NCBI GenBank assembly: GCA_015680685.1
Contig: MNCI01014147.1
Coordinates: 420,985 to 484,984 of the forward strand
Reading direction: 5' to 3'
Source: Gnetum montanum
Taxonomy: Eukaryota; Streptophyta; Gnetopsida; Gnetales; Gnetaceae
DNA length: 64,000 nt
The notes beneath the pieces are model-generated. The model was not told the origin of the DNA and did not search any database. It saw only the letters and a program-made list of their open reading frames with translations. Shown here one piece after another: positions 11,201 through 22,957 of this stretch. Each line of letters opens with the position of its first letter. Within the stretch, counting starts at the first letter, position 1. The position numbers and the translations under genes were made by a program.

Positions 11201-12182
11201 TATGATGTGGAAAAGTTGCTCTTTTTGAGAGAAATCATGATCAGGACATTTATGTAGTAGTGAATAGTATCTATCCAAGGCCACATCCAATGGTTCATGA
11301 TTTTCTTGCTTCCACCCTTGGATTTGTTTTCTCAGGTTGGACACTCTCACATAGGTTTGGTATTTTTCATTGAAGACTTCCAGCATTGTGAACCACCAAT
11401 GAATTGAATCTAGTTCCAAAAATCTATACCAACTTTTAGCTTCTTCTACTAGTGTCCTAGGGAAGAGCTTAGGCTTTTTCCACTTATGTTCAATATGTTG
11501 AAAGGTTCAAGCATCATGGAAGAATTGTAAGTAATGTTGTGGATTAGAGTTATAGCCTCCCCTAAAATTAGGAATGTTGTCCTTATTAAGTCGTTTGATG
11601 TAGTTGTTCCTTTGATACCTTTATGGTATTTGAAGTACCTTCCCAATTTGTGTCAAGCCCCTAGTAGCCAATAAGGGATCATCTTCATCAAACATATCAT
11701 GGTGATAATATCTATTTCTATTTCTATTTTTTTGATGATGATGTTCTTGTCTATGCTTATTTTGATGTTTTTGATTTTGTCCTTGGGTCCTATTTCTATC
11801 TTCATTGTGACCTCTTAGTGAGGTTCTATCTCTATTGTTCATTTTTATCAGAACTAGATGTTGAAGAAGAAGAAGAGGAAGATGAGAAATTGCAAGAATC
11901 ACCATTGCTCCTATATCATCCTCCATGGTCCCTTGATCTATGTTTTCTAGGTTTAGAGGAGGTGTTAGGTCTTGAGGCCCTCTTTGTTCTAGGACTTACT
12001 CCATCTCTAGGATTGTCTACACTAGTTGAACGTAGTCCTTGCATATAGTAAGGATGGAAATATGCATATGAAACCCTTGGTTTAGGTTGTTCACTCCAAT
12101 TCTCTTCAATATAGAACCTATCATTTCTCCTATGAGTGTTTTCATCATATGATGTGTTACGGATCCTATGTAAAGAAGACAT
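11196..12182 (-). pseudogene. A1 gag, 5' two thirds, ended by the T1 insertion
   Basis: It starts at ATG 12182-12180, 105 bp after the primer site, like A3. Blocks in order: an N-terminal motif PRVSYAYFHPYYM, a Ser-rich run, an Arg/His/Asn-rich run, DPLLATRGLTQIGKVLQIP, then the retrotransposon capsid domain with SWYRFLELDSI, FNEKYQTYVRVSNLRKQIQG and FSQKEQLFHIIDG. The frame breaks exactly after HIIDG, where the T1 LTR begins. A2, A3 and A4 carry the same capsid motifs. At least two frameshifts are present. Confidence 0.75.
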
Positions 12183-12286
12183 GATTTTATCATGTGTGAT
12201 TTTAAATTATAAAATTTTCTAAAAGATAAATTATTAATACCTTTATAGTGAGTGTGTATAATATAAATAATCTAGATAATTAGCAC

Positions 12287-12307
12287 CATCCTTGACAATG
12301 ATGCCAA
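12287..12307 (-). other. A1 primer-binding site
   Basis: The minus strand reads TTGGCATCATTGTCAAGG, a decayed form of the Athila-type TGGCGCCGTTGCCGGGG site. Published Athila elements use tRNA-Asp. CpG losses account for several of the differences. Confidence 0.65.
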
Positions 12308-13189
12308 TAATGAGTAGTGGTTACCCCCTATGCCCATCCATATGAATCAAAAGTGTTCATGCATGATCTAGTCAAATTTCATGGATGGAACTAGTTGTGC
12401 ATCTAGATCATTAAGCATTGATTACAATTCATTATCTTCTAACTTGGACTAGTGGTAGCTTTGTCATGTATGATTTAGTCCAAAGTGAGGCATATGGCTA
12501 TTGATGTTATTCCGGCCTTATGCTAATCCTAATGATAATAAAGAAATTAATTATTTAATCTAATTAACAATGGAAAGATAAATGCTAAACTAGCCTATAG
12601 GCAATGAGTGTCTATTTGCAACTTGTTGTACATGTTCTAAACTCATGTATCCATTATTGTAATTACCAAGCATTATGCTACTAGGTGAACCAAGCAATAA
12701 TGTTGTTGGGATTAACAAGAAAATAGGTGTTTATGCTTGAAATTGGTCATGCTTATTCCACCAATTAATTAATGTGTATGGAAATGTAAATATTAACTAA
12801 GTACATAAAATGTGAATATTAACTAATTACATGTAGTAAAATTTCATGAAAAGTAAATCTATGCTATTCCAGTGTTGCAAGATTTATTAAGAAAGCTAAT
12901 CTTCATTGCTGTTCACATTGAAGTATCTAGGTACTTCAGTGCTCAAATAAAGATCCATATACTTTTTAACTCCTATTGTAAACACTTAGAAAATATTCTA
13001 TGTTATGAAGTGAAATTGCAAGAACCTAGCTACATTACTAACTTCACAATGCCATAAATGCAACTGGTGAGCACATATTTATAGGTAAGACGAGACATTG
13101 CATCAACAGGGTCATGTCAATGCATTAGACAATGCATTGATGCAACTGCATTGACTGGGTCATGTGAACAGGATCGTATTGATGACATC
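12308..13189 (-). repeat. A1 5' LTR, main part
   Basis: Landmarks align with the A3 LTR (50223-51150): ATGAGTRGTGAGG-like start, ATCTAGAT, TTTAGTCCAAAGTGAGGC, ACCAAGCATT and the repeated GTCAATGCATT-like end. It stops at 13184, followed by the A2 target copy ACATC. The last 38 bp of this LTR lie beyond A2 at 44884-44921. Confidence 0.7.
13185..13189. other. left target-site copy for A2 (ACATC)
   Basis: ACATC before A2 and ATGTC after it differ at two bases. Both are explained by CpG decay of one original ACGTC. Confidence 0.6.
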
Positions 13190-14094
13190 TGATGAAGCGC
13201 TAAATAGTTGATGCATCGACTAGGTCATGTATATGGGGCCTCGTATATGCGGTTGCATTGACACGACCTGTTGACGCATCTATCCATGCATCTACGTGGC
13301 CTTGTTTACGTAGAGCCTGTTTTAGCGTATAAATAAGTGGGCTTTTGCCACACTTAGGTACCTTCTTGGCAGTTGTAGTGAAGATCTTGTAGTTTGTTTC
13401 TGTGAGAGTTAGAATATTTTCCAAGTACCCACAGTAGGTGTAAGAAATGTGTCTGGCTCTTTATTCGAGTGCTAATGTACTTGAGCCCATTGGTGTGAAC
13501 AAAAATAACGACAAGCTTTTCAAGCATTCCTTGTAGCAATTGGACTTAGTCATTTGATGCATTTAATAGTTTAATATTTCTATGCTTTAATAATTTCTTT
13601 AAGTTTCTGTTGTTATTATTTCAATCACCATCGCTCTTTTATAGTTTGTAGAAACCATAAGTACGACCATCTTGAACGTAAACCCAACACTTGGCAACCC
13701 AGCAATGCTTAACATATGGTAACCCAATAGTGGTTAGGGGATGCTCAGGATGTGCATGGAAGATGGGATCAGATACTTATGCTAGGAAGAGTTAAGATAT
13801 AGATTAGGATAATTATAGATTATGTAATATTCCATTCCTTACTTTCCATTTCAAGAATTAGACGCTAGGAAATAAAGTGAAAAAGCCATACAAATTATTT
13901 GTCTCAATCTCACTTAACCATCACAATCAAAACATCACAAGTGAGTTTGGGAAGACAACGACTATTCTAACACAAGGTTTTGTTGGTTAGGGTCTAGTGT
14001 ATGCAAAGTGCTACAATCTACAAAATTTGATCAAGTCGCATGTGAATGCCTGTGATTCACATGGTTGGATGTAGGGGTACCTAGCTACTCATCA
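13190..14094 (+). repeat. A2 5' LTR
   Basis: Direct repeat of 43978-44883. It starts TGATGAAGCGCTAAATAG and ends CTACTCATCA, followed at once by the primer site. Confidence 0.88.
13328..13336 (+). promoter_or_regulatory. TATA box of the A2 5' LTR
   Basis: TATAAATAA, 138 bp into the LTR. The same word is present at 44117-44125 in the 3' LTR and, on the minus strand, at 56014-56006 in A3. Confidence 0.65.
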
Positions 14095-14112
14095 TTGTCA
14101 CTATTGCCAGGG
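14095..14112 (+). other. A2 primer-binding site
   Basis: TTGTCACTATTGCCAGGG directly after the LTR, a decayed Athila-type site (TGGCGCCGTTGCCGGGG). Confidence 0.7.
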
Positions 14113-14258
14113 ATTGTTAGTCTTATATGTGCTATCTAACCTTAGAAAAATTATCATTCACGTCGTTGGAATGAACCCAGGATAGTAAAATCTACGCACG
14201 CTAGGTGGCCTAAGTAAAAGGTAAGGTACACCTATTAGTGGATTATCTAACATCCAAC

Positions 14259-14519
14259 ATGTCTTATTCTCATAGGCAAGATGGATCCAACCCACTAGTG
14301 CCACAAGAATGTCAGGTGGTATACATGCATCTAGATGAATATGTCCCCAACTTCACCTTTATCCTACATTAGGACAAGCATCTGTGTTGGTGGGATAGGG
14401 AAGGCAACATCATACTACCACTTGACCGATTAGCTCCTGGAATGCTATTTCATAATCTTGCCAGACTAGGCATTTAGGACCACAGATTGGAGTACGTCAT
14501 GGAGGACCATGACTACTGG
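14259..14519 (+). pseudogene. A2 gag, N-terminal part before the T2 insertion
   Basis: ATG at 14259 opens a frame that runs to the T2 insertion at 14519 and goes on in the same frame at 33382 after one target copy is removed. That gives about 143 codons up to TAG 33550-33552. Two in-frame TAG codons interrupt it. The block with NFTFILH and GNIILPLDRLAPGMLF is matched in A4 (DFTFVFH, GKIILPLDHSTPSML), so it is a conserved N-terminal gag region and not chance. I do not recognise the domain. Confidence 0.65.
14515..14519. other. left target-site duplication of T2 (ACTGG)
   Basis: ACTGG is repeated exactly at 33377-33381 on the other side of T2. Confidence 0.9.
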
Positions 14520-16195
14520 TGTACAAACCGAAATAGTCAGCATGAGGCTAGAAGGAAAAAAACATGTTGAAAGATTATTAGAGAGACATAGTTGACCCTG
14601 CCTTCGTCTGAGGGCAAGCTGGAAAAAGGAAACCAAGGCAGAGTGCCTTGGATGGTCTACACGCAAATCAACCAAGGACTTCCCCAAGCGTAAGCTATGG
14701 CTAGTGCTAGGGTTATCGTAATGGATGACGTATGAAATGTAAACGGTGATGCACAAAATGCAAACACAGCGTATACCGAACTGTATCGTAAACGAAGCGT
14801 AAATAGAGCAACCAATATAAATGAAAGGAAAAAATTAACTATATTGTATTGCTTAGAATGAATGTGCACTGGTCAAAGCGTAGCTACATGTGTGGATGGC
14901 AAGTTAAGTGCTAAGCCCTGGGATGATATGCTTGTAGGTGCTTGGATGCTAGGAGTTAAATTCACCCGAGTGTCCAAAAGTTGTTGGTCAGTGTTTCCTA
15001 AGTCGTTAACCTTCAAAATTGCCAACCACGTTTATGTGAATGGATGGAGTATTTATAAGGTTTGGCTAGGCTCGGGTGTGGAATTCATAGATGGAATCAA
15101 TAGCTGAGAAATGAGAGAAAAATGGATCATGTGACACGTGTTTGATGGACAGCTGTGTGTGAGTTGGACGCATGTAGGCAAGCTACGTTCTTGATTGGGT
15201 GCACTGTATCTTATAGTGTGTGTTAGCATATGCAAGCTAGCTTATGCCCATAGAAGAAAATACAATTTGGAGTGTAAGAGCTTGACAAGCTCACAAATGA
15301 TGAAAATTTACAAAAATGATAGTGTACAATAAGAGAAATTGACTCTGCTTCTCTTGGAACTTCTTAACATGGATTGACTGCTGCAGGGTGCTGATGTGAG
15401 TGGTTCTATGGCTATTTGAGGAATTTCTATCTCACAATAGCTCCCAACATGAGTTTATTTTGTCTTTGTTTGTCCTCAGCATGTGTTTGGCATGCTTTTG
15501 ACTAACTGTGACTAGTACTCACGTTGCCAGTGTGACCTTAGCATAACCACAACGTGAGTGAGCTGAAAATGATACATTTCACATCAATTTTTGATCTTTG
15601 AAAGCCTGTTTCTTGAATGCAATAATTGCTTGACTATGGTTGACCTTGAGAGTGATTTGCAAGTCAAAAATTGAGCTTGGATGTGCCTTATTTTAAACCA
15701 CTTTTGGTAGCTCACACTGGACTCACACTACCAGCTTGAGCTACAAAAACTTGCAATTTTGGACATGAAATCTCGAATTCTGGAGGCTGGGACTTGAAGT
15801 TGTTAACAATGAACCCTGAGGATGACTTGCACCTTTGAATTTAGATCGTTTTCACTCAATTTTGAGGCTCTCAGGGTTGGTCATGCTAGACTCACGCTGA
15901 CAGCGTGACCTCAGTGTGAGTGAGAAAATGTGTACAATTTGTCTTGAAATTTGAACTCCTGAATGCTGAAATCTAGAGTGGATAGTAGTGACCCTTGAGG
16001 ATGGCTTGCACCCTTAGATTGGACCATCTTTGACTTGATTTTTAAGTCGTTGGAGTTGCTCATGTTGAGGGTAAGCTGGCTTGACAAGCTAAGCATGAGT
16101 TACATGCCTTAGTCAATTTTTTTGCCTCCTGAATGCTCAAAAGGGCCTATGTTGTTCTCATTTCAAAGTATTAGGCCAAAATTAGTGGTGTTTCA
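14520..16195 (-). repeat. T2 3' LTR
   Basis: 1676 bp. Plus-strand ends are TGTACAAACC and GTGGTGTTTCA. It contains several GCGTGAGTGAG-like words also seen in the T2 internal satellite. Confidence 0.93.
15050..15057 (-). promoter_or_regulatory. TATA box in the T2 3' LTR
   Basis: TATAAATA on the minus strand, at the same place as 32225-32218 in the 5' LTR. Confidence 0.55.
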
Positions 16196-16214
16196 TTGGC
16201 CCCTTTTTGTTAAC
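16196..16214 (-). other. T2 polypurine tract
   Basis: The minus strand reads GTTAACAAAAAGGGGCCAA directly before the 3' LTR start TGAAACACC. This is the expected primer for plus-strand DNA synthesis. Confidence 0.8.
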
Positions 16215-17639
16215 GTTTGGAGGAATCCACCTGAGAGGCGTTGACAAAGAAGTACAAAACATCATGACCAACCAAGTAAGCATTGTCGATCGGCCCCTGG
16301 TTGGACGTCATCGCACCATGTTCAAAAGTACATGGGATTGGGGAAATGCAGTTCAAGATGCAAGGGGATTGATTTGTAAGCTAGGGGAATTAGGAGTTGA
16401 TCAAGGGTTATAATTATTGCTGGGATTGTGGGAGATGAATACTCTCATGTGAATGAGCCATATTTTTGATCCCTATCAGTAGCCAGCATTTAGCAAACTC
16501 GGAACCAAGACATAGGAAGTGCATTCTTTGGAGAAAAGGGACTCTTGTAGAGTGTTTATGGGAGCCTGTTGTAAATAGCCAAAGCCACTTGATGATGTGA
16601 AACATGATCATTTGAGACACGAGTGTAACTATTTTTCTAAGACAATTGCCTTCTCGCCTGGAGCTTGTATGAGAAGGGCCAATGGTCTTTGGTCTATGAT
16701 GTCAACGGGGTCATGAAGACCTTTTTCATGCATTTCTCTCCTTGATATTTTTGTTCTTTTTTAATTTTTATTTGTTTTTCTTTTCTTTTTTTCTTTTTCT
16801 TTTTTTTTGTTCTTTTTGGAAGAGCTTTCTTTTAGTGCTATATTCGTGCTCATGCGTTTGCATTTGTATCATGTACCGTGTACTGTGTTTTGCGTTGCAA
16901 CTGCTTAGAGAAACATAGTGTGCAATAGTGTATTAAGAGCTTTGGGGTGAATAGAATGTATTAAAGGGATGTAATTGAATAGGATAAGGGGAACATGATG
17001 GGGAATAGGGAATGTATCAAGAGTCAGGAATGTACTTATGAACTGATTAATTAACCCAGTTGTGTGCATCAGGAAGAATGTGATACCTTGTTGTCATGAT
17101 GAAGTGCATCTGTGCACGAATGCCTCAGGCATGTCATCCTGCAAACACAACTCCAAGAAGGCAAGTGTTGGCACAATTGGCCATTACATGGAGCAGTCAA
17201 GAAGGATTTGTTTAAAAATGAGCAGAAAATCTCTGGTTAAAATTTACAGTCCAGTCTTGTGAAGTTTTTGGGAAAAGNGGTTGTAGGTTAGTTTCATGTC
17301 ATAACCCTTTGGATGGTGCTAGTTTAGCGTCGTAGCAGACGACACATCGCTAGTTTATAGTCATAGTGGAATGTGAAGAGGCAAACTAGTTTATAGTCTT
17401 AATGGACTCTAGATGCTAGTTTTACATCATGGCAGATTGATGTGGTAGTTTAGTGTCATGCCAGATAGAGCTCTGTGGTGTCAGTTTACTGGCATGACTC
17501 GAGGACACTCTATGGTGCTAGTTTCAAGTCATAGCCCTAGGACCATTCTATGGTATCGATTTTAGGTCATGATGCTAGAACCGTTACATACCATAGGTTG
17601 ATCAGACATAGTACCATTTTAGGTACAGGTGATTTGTAG
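16215..17639 (-). repeat. T2 spacer between integrase and 3' LTR
   Basis: No coding was supported. A T-rich run of about 70 bp lies at 16745-16815. From 17290 to 17600 there are eight or so loose copies of a unit containing CTAGTTTATAGTCATAGTGGA, related to the repeats at 27420-27740 and 2285-2540. Base 17278 is undetermined. Confidence 0.55.
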
Positions 17640-18952
17640 GATTAGTGAACTCGTTCCCGTCCATGTCAGCAAGTTTGAATGCTTCATTATTGTACTCCTT
17701 GGTGACTAAGTAAGGCCCTTTCTAGTTAGCTGAGAATTTATCTGGATGTTTAGGGATGGCCTTAAGGACTAGGTCTCCTTCTTTAATTGGGCGCTTATGC
17801 AGATCATGTTTGTGTCGTTGTCGCTGTTGCTTCTGGTACCACTCGATCTGATCAAGCATTCACACATGTTCTTCCTCCATCGAGTCAAGGTTAGCAATGC
17901 GCATTTCATTACTTTGGCTTTCATCAAGGAGGCCTAAGAGAGCTATTCACAATGAGGGAACCTGTAACTCCAAAGGTAAAACAACTTTAGATCCGTATAC
18001 AAGACTATATGGAGTTTTACCTATAGGTGTTCAATGTATTATTCTGTATGCCCATAATGCATAGACTAATTGTTCATGCCATCGCCTCTTGCTCTAATTT
18101 AACATCTTTCTGAGCACCATGATGATAGTTTTATTTGTAGCCTCTACTTGACCATTTCTCTATGGGTAGTAAGGTGACAAGAATGCATGTTTAATACCCA
18201 GGCTTTCACAGAAGCTTTTAGTATTTGCACTGCTGAACTGTGGCCCATTGTCAGTAACGATGGTCATCGGAATACAAAAACAGGTCACGATGTTTTTTAT
18301 TATGAAAGTGCAAATGTGTTTAGAAGTGGTTTTCCTAAGGGGAATAGCTTCTACTCATTTTGTGAAGTATTCAGTTGCGGTGATAATGAAGCTATGCCCT
18401 GTGGAAGATGGTAGCATTATCGGTCCAATTAAGTCTAATCCCCATCTTTGGAATGGCCATGTGATTTGTGTTGTGTGCAATTCGTTAGGTGGCACATGTA
18501 TTGGGTTACCATGCCTTTGGCAAATTTCACATGTCTTGACCTTGGAGAAGCAATCATACTCCATGTGTGGCCAATAGTAGCCCAAGCTCTTAATCTTTGT
18601 TGCCATTGCTTTAGGTGCTATGTGCCCTCCACAAAGTCCTTCGTGGACTTGTTCTACAATCGTTTGACCATCGATGCTACTAATGCACATCAATAGAATG
18701 CCTTCATAGGATTTGCGACACAAGGTGTCTCCTATTAATGCATATTGCCGAGAGTGTTTTCGCACAACGTCTTTTTGAGCATTTGTCAAATGTTGTGGAG
18801 GTTCGCCTTGTAGAAGGTACTCTTTTATGTCATCGTACCATTCTATTACGTGTGTTGTGCTAATGGATGCGATAGGCATTTCATCGAGAGTATCGGGTAT
18901 AGGTTCAGCACAATTTGTTATAGAGCTAGGCAACACATGGAATATTTCGGGT
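17640..18952 (-). pseudogene. T2 integrase
   Basis: On the minus strand the zinc-binding fold comes first: His and His in VHEGLCGGH, then CEICQ with two Cys. The catalytic core has Asp in WGLDLIGPI, Asp in VTDNGPQF (near 18250) and Glu in NGQVEATN (18144-18142). All three active-site residues are kept. The C-terminal part has TPYSLVYGSKVVLPLE, a GDLVLK motif and KGPYLV, typical of Tat and other plant gypsy integrases. It would insert the element DNA into the genome. At least four in-frame stops (mostly TAG/TGA) inactivate it. Confidence 0.88.
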
Positions 18953-18954
18953 GT

Positions 18955-19345
18955 CATGTTTAAGGCTAGTGTAGCAAGTGCATTGGCAATGGTGTTTTCA
19001 CTTCTAGGGACATGCTGTATATCCACGTCTACTAATTACTTTAGTAGATGTTTGGTCAAATCACAATATAGTTGCAAATGGAGAGCCTTTCATGCATAAA
19101 CTTTTGTGACTTGATTAATGACTAACTATGAATCACCTCGAACTACAAGATGTGTGATTCCTGAAGTGAATGCCACTTGGAGACCTCTAAGAAGACCTTC
19201 ATATTTTGCCACATTATTGGTACAAGGAAAGATTAATCGGTAGGTGAAGGGTTGGATTTCTCCAAAGGGGTATGTTAAAATGGCCACAACACTTCCTCCT
19301 CGAGAAGTTTAAGCTCCATCAAAATAAAGGATTGCCTCTTAGTTA
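18955..19345 (-). pseudogene. T2 second (archaeal-type) RNase H
   Basis: A second RNase H fold follows the first and precedes integrase, as in Tat elements. Visible on the minus strand are Asp in LYFDGA, Glu in NNVAKYEGLL, Asp in VVRGDS, and QHVPRSENTIANALATLA, where the usual last Asp (ADALA) is Asn. Three or more stops interrupt it. It would trim RNA in RNA-DNA hybrids. Why Tat keeps two such domains is an open question. Confidence 0.82.
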
Positions 19346-19893
19346 TCAGGTACGCTGTCTATACTATTAACATTCTTGTTGGGGAATTCAGGGTTAATCG
19401 TTGCTTGATCATGCGTTGGCGAGATGGTCAATTGTGTGACTATTGCTTGACTTTTTGTGGAGGATTGAGCAACATAGTGTAAGTCAAACTCTATGATCAT
19501 TGCTTTCCACCTAGCTATCCTACTCAACTCATAGATGTTGTTAGTGATGGCATGGAGTACATTATTTTTGGAAATGATGTAGACTTGATTACGGAAGAGA
19601 TAATGCCACCATTTGTTCAAGGAGAAGATGAGGGCAAGGCATGATTTCTCCACTTCATTGTATCATTGTTCATAGGCAATTAGGGTGTGGGTTAGGTAAT
19701 AGACAGGGATCTCGATTACATCTTTATGTTTTTGAGAAAGCATCGATGCAATGGAAGAATCGGAAGTTGCAAGGTAGATGTAGAAGGGTTTATTGGTCTG
19801 TGGGGGATAAACGGTCAGCAGTTGAGCCAGCTCTTGCTTTATGTTCTTGAACACTTCTTGGCATTGTTGAGTCCATTGGAAATGCACATTCTT
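19346..19893 (-). pseudogene. T2 first RNase H
   Basis: The plus-strand reverse holds FQWTQQCQEVFKNIK (the usual start of this domain), PFYIYLATSDSSIASML (catalytic Asp region), IPVYYLTHTL, EKSCLALIFSLNKWWHYL (catalytic Glu) and VYIISKNNVLHAI, where the Asp expected before the LL/HAI region is Asn. It is continuous with RT upstream. A stop lies between the two halves near 19655. Confidence 0.82.
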
Positions 19894-21087
19894 TCATAAT
19901 AGGTGTTGCATGGGTCTCAACTTATCCGTTAGCCTTTCGATAAAGTGTCTAATGAATTGCAGTCTACCTTGGAGACCACGTAGTTTGGTAAGGTTTTTTG
20001 GTGGTTGCATGTTAATTATTGCCTTAACCTTATCAGGGTCTACCCGTATCCCTATTTCAGAGACTACAAAGCTAAGCATTTTGCCTGTTTTGACACCAAA
20101 GACACACTTCTTTGGATTGAGTCTAAGGTCATATTTGAGACAACATTTAAGCACTAGGTCTAGATCTTTTGCATGTTGTTCGGTTGTTTTAGATTTAACC
20201 GCGATGTCGTCAATGTAATCACTAAGCAAATTGAGTATGTAATCACTAAATATATATGTCATTGCTCGTTGATATATAACACTTACATTTTTAAGACCAA
20301 ATGCATCATCGTATAGTAGAATGTGCCCCAAGGTGTCATAAAGGTTGTTTTGAGTTGATGTTTCGGGTTGATTCTTATTTGATTGTATCCTAAAAATCCA
20401 TCCATAAAGGATAATAGTGCATGCCCAGCAGTTGTGTCAATAAGTTGATCAATGCTAGGTAGTAGGAAGTCATCCTTTATAGTGGCTGTGTTGAGATCAC
20501 AGAAGTCAATGCATATGCGTATACTATTGTTCTTCTTAGAAACTACGAAAATGTTGGATACCCAGTCAAAATAGTCAATGGCTCGGATGAAATCTGCTTG
20601 GTAGAGCTTTGTGATTTTAGCACGGACTGCTAACACCACCTTAGGTCTAACCTTTCGTGCCTTTTGGTTCACCTGTTTGACTTTTGCATCAAGAATGATG
20701 TTGTGTTGGACGATTCGGGGGTCTAATCTTGGCATGTCGGTATATGACCATGAAAATGTTTTTATATTATCTTTGAGTACTTGAGTGATGTCACTGACAA
20801 GTTGTGAGTGTAGTAGGGCACTTAATTTCAATGTTCTAGTTTCATCACTGGATGTGGTAATGGGGACTTCAACAAGGAAATCTTCAGTGATATTATAGGC
20901 CTCTAGATTTAAAGGGTTAGCCACATTTTGAGGCCAGTCCGACATTTCCTAAGTGGAGGCTATTAAATTAGTATAAGTGCATGGGTTTAGATCCAAGGAT
21001 TCTAGATTGATCACTCTTTTTACCTCCCCATATGATCCACTGAGAGACAATGTTGAAAGGATATTCTTGGTAGCCATGTGCTTGCTC
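19894..21087 (-). pseudogene. T2 reverse transcriptase
   Basis: In order on the minus strand: IVQHNIILDAKVKQVNQKAR, an IKLYQADFIRAIDY block, WVSNIFVVSKK, ICIDFCDLNTAT with the first catalytic Asp, LLSFMDGFLGYNQI, a TPWGTF block, QRAMTYIF, and YIDDIAVKS with the two catalytic Asp. Then LNPKKCVFGVKTGKMLSF and KAIINMQPPKNLTKLRGLQG. One frameshift falls in the TPWGTF-FGLKN region near 20.30 kb, and a TAG lies near 20950. The frame opens upstream with ATG at 21077, and a possible splice acceptor ends at 21088. Confidence 0.9.
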
Positions 21088-21094
21088 CTACCAA

Positions 21095-22135
21095 TTTAAA
21101 CCAGGAGCAAAGTAAGTGACATTTGCTTAATGAAGGAATTGTTAAATGTAAATGGGAATCGGGTAATTAATCTATGTACTAATGAAATTGTAGAACGTAG
21201 CAATAGTCATGGCAGTTTTAGGCCATATTGGGCCAATAATATTCATGTCATTTTGTGTTATGGATGAGTGTATGGAGCAGTGTTAATTTTGTGTTAACAA
21301 TAAGTTTATGGGATTTTAAAGTCTTATGGATTTTTATGTGCATCATTATGTGTTTTTATATGTTTATATATATATATTTGTGTTGATTATATATATATAT
21401 ATATATATATTTATTATTATTATTATTTTTATTATCTTATGTTGATTTTAACCTTTCTCCCCCCTTTATATATTTTTTTTTGTTTTTGCAATTTTTAATA
21501 TTTTGACCTTATTGCACAAGAATAAAATAAAGAGGAATGTAAGAATAGAGCAAAGATGACATAAGTAATAACATGAAGACAAAAATTAAACATGGTAAAT
21601 TAAATGAATAAATATGAAGGTAAAAATAAAATAAACAAATAACAAAATTGAGGGTGAACATGGGGTTAAAAAGGGGCTTTGAGGTACAAGGGTGTCATTT
21701 GTATTAGCGTGAGTTTCATGGATGTTGAATTGCAACGTGAGCAAGCTAGAGAGTGCAGCATGAGCTTCAGCATGAGTTGCAGTGTGAGTCAGAGGGCAGC
21801 CATGAAGGGCAAAGGGAAAGCAAGTCGAGGCAAAGGGAAAAGGTAAGCGAATTTGGCATTCATCGAGGAGAGCGAAGACTTACTTCAGCGTCTCCCTCAA
21901 GCTAGAATTCTAGCATGGGATGGAGCTCTACATAGGTTCATTTTTTCCTGTTTCTCTCCAGTATTTTATGCACAGCGTTAGCTAGGGTAGCATGGTCTCT
22001 AATGGCCATAGCATGATTTTGGGTTTCTTCACAGCATTTTGGGGCATTGGGGCTTATACTATGGCTTGCTATATTTTTTGGTTTTTGTCTTTTAGATGCG
22101 CGTGGTTGGATTAGGATGAGTTAGATTTTTGTCTT
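21095..22135. other. T2 spacer, AT-rich, no gene seen
   Basis: Nothing coding was found. One copy of the GTTTTAGGCCATATTGGGCC repeat lies near 21205-21230, and an (AT)n then (ATT)n microsatellite at 21388-21426. Confidence 0.5.
21388..21426. repeat. (AT)n/(ATT)n microsatellite
   Basis: About 11 AT units followed by five or so ATT units. Confidence 0.9.
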
Positions 22136-22770
22136 AATTTTGCATACCAGAGCAAGTGCAGTGTGAGTGCCATGGTAGCATAAGTTCCAGGGTAGTGTGA
22201 GTTGTAGGCACAGGCCCCTAGCATGTGTTCCTGGGGAAAACCCCAGCATGAGTTACAAGGTAGGGTTAGTTTCCTGGGCAGCGTGAGTGCCAAGACAGCG
22301 TGAGTGCTAGGGCCATGTAATTTCCAAGGCAGTGTGAGCTGTAGGAATAGGCCCCCTAGCATGCATTCCTGGGGAAAACCCCAGCGTGAGTTACAAGGTA
22401 GGGTTAGTTTCTTGGGTAGCGTGAGTGCTAGGGCCATGTCATGTCCAAGGTAGCGTGAGCTGCAGGAACAGGCCCCAACGTGTGTTCTTGGGGAAAACCC
22501 CAGCATGAGTTTCAAGGCAGGGTTAGTTTCCTGGGCAGCATGAGCACCAGGACAGCATGAGTGCTAGGGCCACATAATTTCCAAGGCAGTGTGAGCTGCA
22601 GGAACAGACCCCCAAGCATGCGTTTCTGGGGAAAACCCCAACGTGAGTTACAAGGTAGGGTTAGTTTCCTGGGTAGCATTAGCGCTAGGATAGCGTGAGT
22701 GCTAGGGCCACGTAATTTCTAGTGTAGCATGAGCTACAGGAACAGGCCCAACGTGCGTTCCTGGGAAAAA
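22136..22770. repeat. T2 minisatellite, 119-138 bp unit
   Basis: Four full copies start with CCCCAGCATGAGTTACAAGG or a close variant at 22241, 22379, 22498 and 22636, plus a partial one before. Each ends with CCTGGGGAAAA. Inside each unit GCGTGAGTGC or a variant recurs three to four times, so it is a higher-order repeat. Confidence 0.88.
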
Positions 22771-22957
22771 CCCTAGCTTGAGTGTAGGGCAAGCCAACAT
22801 GAGTGCAGGGCAAGCCAACGTGAGCACAGAAGGTAAGCCAGCATGAGTGTAGGGCAAGCTAGCATGAGCATAGAAGGCAAGCCACCGTGAGTGCAGGGTA
22901 AGATAACGTGAGTGCAGGGCAAGCTAGCGTGAGTGCAGGGCAAGCCCTCTCATGAGC
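22771..22957. repeat. T2 minisatellite, about 21-23 bp unit
   Basis: Eight consecutive units of the type GCGTGAGTGCAGGGCAAGCC. It shares the GCGTGAGTGC core with the longer units before it. Confidence 0.9.

Noticed and set aside
18187-18696. Plus-strand open frames over the T2 integrase
   Set aside because: They are mirror frames of a clear minus-strand integrase and show no domain of their own.
22771-22957. Short regular repeats that could suggest a CRISPR array
   Set aside because: Units are contiguous with no unique spacers, and the context is a plant retrotransposon.
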